From: an uncultured Methylotenera sp.
GTDB lineage: Bacteria; Pseudomonadota; Gammaproteobacteria; Burkholderiales; Methylophilaceae
Assembly: GCA_937957775.1 (NCBI GenBank)
Contig: CALFXV010000186.1
Coordinates: forward strand, 1-7,924
DNA length: 7,924 bases
Direction: 5' to 3'
The translations under genes and the position numbers were made by a program. This document shows, piece after piece, positions 4,969 through 7,924 of this stretch. Position 1 is the first letter of the stretch, and each line of letters opens with the position of its first letter. The notes under the pieces were generated by a model that saw only the letters and a program-made list of their open reading frames with translations, made no database searches and was not told where the DNA came from.

Positions 4969-6728
4969 GCTGTGACTCGTCTTTGCTTGGTTAGATCTAC
5001 CACCCGCGTCAGCTCGGCGAGGCTGGTATGGCCGGCTAACACCCTAGCAATGCCGTCTTCAGCCAGTGTGATAAAGCCTTTGTTTCGTGCTATTTTTTCT
5101 AATTCATCTAAATGCGCGCGGCGTGCAATCAAGGTGTCCATTTCACTGTCTATGCGCAGCACTTCCATGATGGCCATGCGCCCACGGTAACCTTTTTGTA
5201 AGCAGGCATCGCAACCCGCTGCTTTAAATACAGTGTGCCTGTCTGCATCAGCCATCTTTAACAGTGCCCGTTCAGCGTCGCTAGGCTGATGCAGTATTTT
5301 GCAGTGCGGGCACAGCGTTCGGATTAAGCGTTGTGCGACCACGGCAATAATATTGCCGGCCAATATGTCGGGTAACACGCCTATGTCGTATAACCGAGAG
5401 AACACGCCTAGCGCTGAATTGGTGTGCAAGGTAGTAAAAACTTGATGCCCAGTCATGGCGGCCCTAAAGGCCATACTGGCGGTGTCTTCGTCGCGAATTT
5501 CCCCTACTAAAATAATGTCGGGGTCTTGCCGCATAATGGAGCGTATGCCATTGGCAAAATCGACTTTATTGGCTTCTGTCACTGAGGTTTGCCGCATCAT
5601 GCTCACCGGGTATTCGACCGGATCTTCCAAAGTCATGATGTTGACCGCCTCGGTATTAACCAGTGACAACAAAGAATAAAGCATGGTTGTTTTGCCGCTG
5701 CCGGTTGGGCCGGTAAAAATAACAATGCCCTCTGGCTTGTTCATGGTCTGGCTCAATTCGGCTAAATGCGCTTGACTAAGGCCTAATTGATCTATGGGCA
5801 TAATGGATTTTTCCCTATCCAATATGCGTAGCACGATATTTTCACCATGCAAGGTAGGATGGCTAGAGACTCTAAAGTCTATAGGGCGGGCACATAAATG
5901 CATGCTTAGACGGCCGTCTTGCGGGGAGCGCGTTTCAGCAATATTCAAACCGCTCATCACTTTAAGGCGCACGGCGATGGCGCCCCAATAATGTTTATGC
6001 AAACTGCGAATTTGTTGCAACACGCCATCAACACGGTAGCGAATGCGTAAGAATGCCGATTCTGGCTCGAAGTGTATGTCGGAGGCATTATGTTTGACCG
6101 CATCCATTAATAGTGCGCCAACCAAACGCACTATCGGATGGGTGTAAGCATCGCGCCCCGCGTGCATGCTGGTGTAATCGATTTCACCCGTTTCAATCTC
6201 GTGCAAAATACCGTCGACCGATAATTCGTAGCCATAAAACTGATCGATGCACTCTTCGAGTTGCGCTTGGTCGGCCAATAAGGGTTGAATTTTGATAGGC
6301 AGCGTAAAGGTGGCGCGTAATTGATCCAAGGCGGGCAAATTAAACGTATCGGCCATGGCCAAAGTGAGGGTATCGCTGTCGGTTTGGTAGGCCACTGGCA
6401 GGATATGGTGTTGGCGCGCAAGGGTTTGCGGGACTAAGTTTAAGGCTTCTTGGTCGGCGGCCAAGTTGGTCAGATCTATGCTGCCATGCCCTTGGCTGTT
6501 AGCCACTATATCTCGCATAGTGGTGGCGCTAACGAAGCCTAATTTTGTTATTTGATGGCCTAGACTTAAGCCGGTTTCAGCTTGTTCGGTTAAGGCTATG
6601 CGCAATTGATCGTGGCTAATCAGCCCTTTTTTAAGCATAAGCTCGCCTAACAGATGACTTTGCTCATGCGCAGTCATCTGGGTAGCCTGCAAGTAATAAG
6701 CTGGACTACTATCATAGGATTTCGTCAC
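4965..6728 (-). CDS. gspE: Type II secretion / type IV pilus assembly ATPase (GspE/PilB/MshE family, 587 aa)
   Basis: This cytoplasmic hexameric ATPase powers filament assembly. An N-terminal MshEN/T2SSE_N domain (about 26-165) with the LLGELMLKKGLIS-type repeat is followed by a linker and the catalytic T2SSE domain (about 190-580). Visible motifs are Walker A GPTGSGKT (340-347), Asp box TLEDPVEY (366-373), Walker B DIILVGEIRDEDT (404-416), His box GHQVFTTLHTN (427-437), and the zinc tetracysteine CPHC (473-476) plus CDAC (506-509). Zinc and the long N-domain mark an assembly (PilB/GspE) rather than retraction (PilT) ATPase. The longest frame starts with GTG at 6726-6728 without a clear ribosome binding site; an ATG at 6675-6677 (residue 18), behind a weak CAGG, puts the start just before the conserved N-domain and may be the true start. 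It is the first gene of the operon. Arg residues usual in the cyclic-di-GMP-binding motif are replaced. Confidence 0.95.
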   Translation of the reverse strand: MTKSYDSSPAYYLQATQMTAHEQSHLLGELMLKKGLISHDQLRIALTEQAETGLSLGHQITKLGFVSATTMRDIVANSQGHGSIDLTNLAADQEALNLVPQTLARQHHILPVAYQTDSDTLTLAMADTFNLPALDQLRATFTLPIKIQPLLADQAQLEECIDQFYGYELSVDGILHEIETGEIDYTSMHAGRDAYTHPIVRLVGALLMDAVKHNASDIHFEPESAFLRIRYRVDGVLQQIRSLHKHYWGAIAVRLKVMSGLNIAETRSPQDGRLSMHLCARPIDFRVSSHPTLHGENIVLRILDREKSIMPIDQLGLSQAHLAELSQTMNKPEGIVIFTGPTGSGKTTMLYSLLSLVNTEAVNIMTLEDPVEYPVSMMRQTSVTEANKVDFANGIRSIMRQDPDIILVGEIRDEDTASMAFRAAMTGHQVFTTLHTNSALGVFSRLYDIGVLPDILAGNIIAVVAQRLIRTLCPHCKILHQPSDAERALLKMADADRHTVFKAAGCDACLQKGYRGRMAIMEVLRIDSEMDTLIARRAHLDELEKIARNKGFITLAEDGIARVLAGHTSLAELTRVVDLTKQRRVTA

Positions 6729-6843
6729 GACGGCTGATTGAAAAATCAGTTTACACCCATACTAACTCATTGAATATACTTTATTTTATAAGTAACTAGC
6801 CGAATTTATATAGTTGAGCTTATGTGCAATTTAATGGCTCAAT

Positions 6844-6862
6844 CGCTATTTCATAGCGCTAT
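6844..6862. repeat. CGCTAT/ATAGCG inverted-repeat cluster, possible operator
   Basis: CGCTAT (6844-6849), ATAGCG (6853-6858) and CGCTAT (6857-6862) form a 6-bp stem with a 3-nt spacer and an overlapping perfect 10-bp palindrome ATAGCGCTAT (6853-6862). The cluster abuts a TATACT box (6860-6865) about 40 bases upstream of the small gene. It could bind a dimeric repressor or be a chance palindrome. Confidence 0.35.
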
Positions 6863-6865
6863 ACT
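6860..6865 (+). promoter_or_regulatory. Possible -10 box TATACT for the small membrane gene
   Basis: TATACT matches the sigma-70 -10 consensus at five of six positions and lies 39 nt before the preferred ATG at 6905. No good -35 hexamer is present 16-18 nt upstream, so the promoter would be weak or regulated. Confidence 0.3.
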
Positions 6866-6894
6866 AGTGCATCGATTTGGCCATTAAGAGGCAT

Positions 6895-6900
6895 GGAGGG
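6895..6900 (+). promoter_or_regulatory. Shine-Dalgarno GGAGGG favouring the start at 6905
   Basis: GGAGGG lies 4 nt before ATG 6905-6907. The upstream in-frame ATG at 6893 has its only purine-rich word (AAGAGG, 6886-6891) a single base away, too close to work well. The shorter 69-aa product is therefore preferred. Confidence 0.65.
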
Positions 6901-6904
6901 CGGT

Positions 6905-7114
6905 ATGAAGGTGTTACTAAGAAAAGTAGCCAACAGTTTGACCGTGGCGGTTAGCGTATTTTTGGTGGGTGGCTTTGTTTACGTGTTGGCCAATTCATTA
7001 CCATTTGGCGACTTTATCTACAGCATCGCGTTTTGTTATTTGGCGATTGCGGTATTAAATTACTTGGTTTTTGGCACCGCCAAATTGTGGCATAAATCGG
7101 ACGAGCTAAACTAA
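6905..7114 (+). CDS. Small two-helix inner-membrane protein, unknown function (69 aa)
   Basis: I do not recognise this family. The product is a short basic N-terminus (MKVLLRKVAN), a first hydrophobic helix (residues 12-29, LTVAVSVFLVGGFVYVLA), a short loop with SLPFGD (31-36), a second helix (37-57, with FCYLAIAVLNYLVF) and a polar tail ending KSDELN. A two-helix hairpin in the inner membrane is predicted, with both ends probably cytoplasmic given the basic N-terminus. Starting at the upstream ATG 6893 would add MEGG and give 73 aa, but the ribosome binding site fits 6905. It is divergent from the pilus operon and codirectional with metX, 162 nt upstream of it, so joint transcription is possible but not shown. 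The frame is clean and uses codons like its neighbours, so it is probably a real gene. Confidence 0.7.
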   Translation: MKVLLRKVANSLTVAVSVFLVGGFVYVLANSLPFGDFIYSIAFCYLAIAVLNYLVFGTAKLWHKSDELN

Positions 7115-7276
7115 AACAGCTAGACGCTGATTGATGCAATTTTAGGGTTGCAAATATATAACACTATCGAAACTGTTGATTGAGCAGTAGGCCTCGAACT
7201 AGCGTCAGGGTCTGTCAAATCAATGCGCTAACTAGCTTCACAAAATATTTTTACTAAGCCATAGTATAATCACGCC
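7115..7276 (+). other. Intergenic region upstream of metX
   Basis: These 162 bases lie between the small membrane gene and metX. No convincing intrinsic terminator or known riboswitch core is recognisable by eye. A loose, distant inverted repeat is present: AGCTAG plus ATTGAT (7118-7123, 7130-7135) against ATCAAT plus CTAGCT (7219-7224, 7232-7237), separated by about 83 nt. No MetR-type TGAA-N5-TTCA site was seen. The only promoter-like element is the TATAAT near the metX start. Confidence 0.45.
7265..7270 (+). promoter_or_regulatory. Perfect -10 box TATAAT just upstream of metX
   Basis: TATAAT ends only 6 bases before the metX ATG (7277). A start site 6-8 nt downstream of a -10 box would fall at or next to the ATG. 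There is no Shine-Dalgarno in the preceding bases (GCCATAGTATAATCACGCC) and no good -35 at 16-18 nt. The box is either a promoter for leaderless mRNA or a chance AT-rich word. Confidence 0.4.
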
Positions 7277-7924
7277 ATGTTAGAAAAGAACTCCGTAGGC
7301 ATTGTTGCCGCTCAAACCGCTCATTTTGAGCAAGCACTGACGCTTAAAAGCGGCGCGGTCTTGCCGCAATTCGATTTGGTTTATGAGACCTATGGCAAGC
7401 TTAACGCCGACCAATCCAATGCGGTGTTGATTTGCCACGCGCTATCCGGCACCCACCACGTGGCCGGCAAATACAGCGCGGACGACAAATACCCGGGCTG
7501 GTGGGATAACTTAATTGGCCCAGGCAAACCCTTAGATACCAATAAATTTTTTGTCATCGGCGTGAACAATTTGGGCGGCTGCCACGGCAGCACAGGACCG
7601 TCCTCTATCAATCCAGCCAATGGTCAACCTTGGGGCGCAAAATTTCCGGTACTGACAGTGGAAGACTGGGTAGCCTCACAAGCGATGTTGGCCGATTACT
7701 TAGGCGTCAAACAATTGGCCGCCGTCGTCGGTGGCAGCTTAGGCGGCATGCAAGCCTTGCAATGGACGCTGGCCTACCCCGATCGTGTTCGCCATGCCTT
7801 GATCATCGCTTCCGCCCCCAATTTAACCGCGCAAAACATGGCGTTTAACGAAGTGGCGCGGCAAGCCATTATTACCGATCCCGAGTTTCACGGTGGCGAT
7901 TACTACGCGCATGGCGTGGTGCCT
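7277..7924 (+). CDS. metX: Homoserine O-acyltransferase MetX, 5' part (216 codons, runs off window)
   Basis: MetX is an alpha/beta-hydrolase-fold enzyme that acylates the hydroxyl of L-homoserine from an acyl-CoA, the first committed step of methionine synthesis, in the cytoplasm. The family features are clear: [18 protein letters not shown] (residues 23-40), oxyanion-hole region CHALSG (53-58), [16 protein letters not shown] (93-108), LTVEDWV (126-132) and the nucleophile elbow GGSLGGMQ with catalytic Ser154. The Asp and His of the triad lie in the missing C-terminal part; the full protein is normally about 370-390 aa, so a little over half is present. The ATG at 7277 gives the usual N-terminus (SVGIV..QTAHF). 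The acyl donor (acetyl- or succinyl-CoA) is uncertain, since many proteobacterial MetX proteins are succinyltransferases. No Shine-Dalgarno precedes the start. Confidence 0.96.
   Translation, partial: MLEKNSVGIVAAQTAHFEQALTLKSGAVLPQFDLVYETYGKLNADQSNAVLICHALSGTHHVAGKYSADDKYPGWWDNLIGPGKPLDTNKFFVIGVNNLGGCHGSTGPSSINPANGQPWGAKFPVLTVEDWVASQAMLADYLGVKQLAAVVGGSLGGMQALQWTLAYPDRVRHALIIASAPNLTAQNMAFNEVARQAIITDPEFHGGDYYAHGVVP

Larger units (their letters stand above)
6729..6904. other. Divergent intergenic region between pilus operon and small membrane gene
   Basis: This AT-rich stretch (especially 6765-6835) separates the minus-strand pilus operon from the plus-strand small gene and should hold both promoters. 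Several TATA-like words occur: TATACT at 6775-6780 and 6860-6865 on plus, and TATAAA and TATATT on minus. None has a good -35 TTGACA at proper spacing, so no sigma-70 promoter for the operon can be assigned with confidence. An alternative sigma factor or an activator may be needed. No terminator or RNA gene is visible. Confidence 0.6.

Noticed and set aside
4906..6295. Several plus-strand ORFs of 60-94 codons opposite the ATPase gene
   Set aside because: They are antisense shadows of highly conserved motifs, without ribosome binding sites or family features.
6893..6904. Upstream ATG start for the small membrane protein
   Set aside because: Its purine-rich word is one base from the ATG, whereas GGAGGG fits ATG 6905 better.
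7390..7848. Short ORFs on both strands within metX
   Set aside because: They are out-of-frame readings of a clear metX coding region containing its conserved motifs.

Overview
This 7,924-base window looks like chromosomal DNA of a Gram-negative proteobacterium. It has moderate GC (just under 50% by eye). The MetX fragment and the style of the pilus genes suggest a betaproteobacterium, perhaps Nitrosomonadales or Methylophilaceae-like; this is inferred from remembered family resemblance, not from a search.

Bases 1-6728 carry one tightly packed minus-strand operon for a type IV pilus / type II secretion (MSHA-like) filament machine. In transcription order it encodes: a GspE/PilB/MshE-type assembly ATPase (587 aa); a GspF/PilC/MshG-type inner-membrane platform protein (401 aa); a GspL-like protein joining a PilM-like cytoplasmic part to a PilN-like membrane and periplasmic part (506 aa); a PilO/GspM/MshJ-like membrane protein (196 aa); a small exported MshK-like protein with a very acidic tail (101 aa); a large Cys-rich PilX/GspK-like minor pseudopilin without the usual Glu5 (348 aa); and a class III prepilin with a complete leader and hydrophobic N-terminus. 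The genes overlap or are 2 to 47 nt apart. Together they supply motor, platform, assembly subcomplex and pilin-like subunits. Secretin, prepilin peptidase and retraction ATPase are not in the window.

The left edge is anomalous. The prepilin loses family character about 40 residues in and stops at 59 aa. Over the same bases the plus strand has an open frame entering from outside the window whose peptide reads like a real protein C-terminus. This suggests a rearrangement, insertion, frameshift or assembly join near bases 92-118.

Bases 6729-6904 are an AT-rich divergent intergenic region with an operator-like set of CGCTAT/ATAGCG words. A small two-helix membrane protein of unknown function follows on the plus strand (best start 6905). 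After a 162-base gap comes the 5' 216 codons of metX (homoserine O-acyltransferase, methionine biosynthesis), which runs off the right edge. Its perfect TATAAT box sits so close to the ATG that the mRNA may be leaderless.

No tRNA, rRNA, CRISPR array, transposase or convincing intrinsic terminator was seen.
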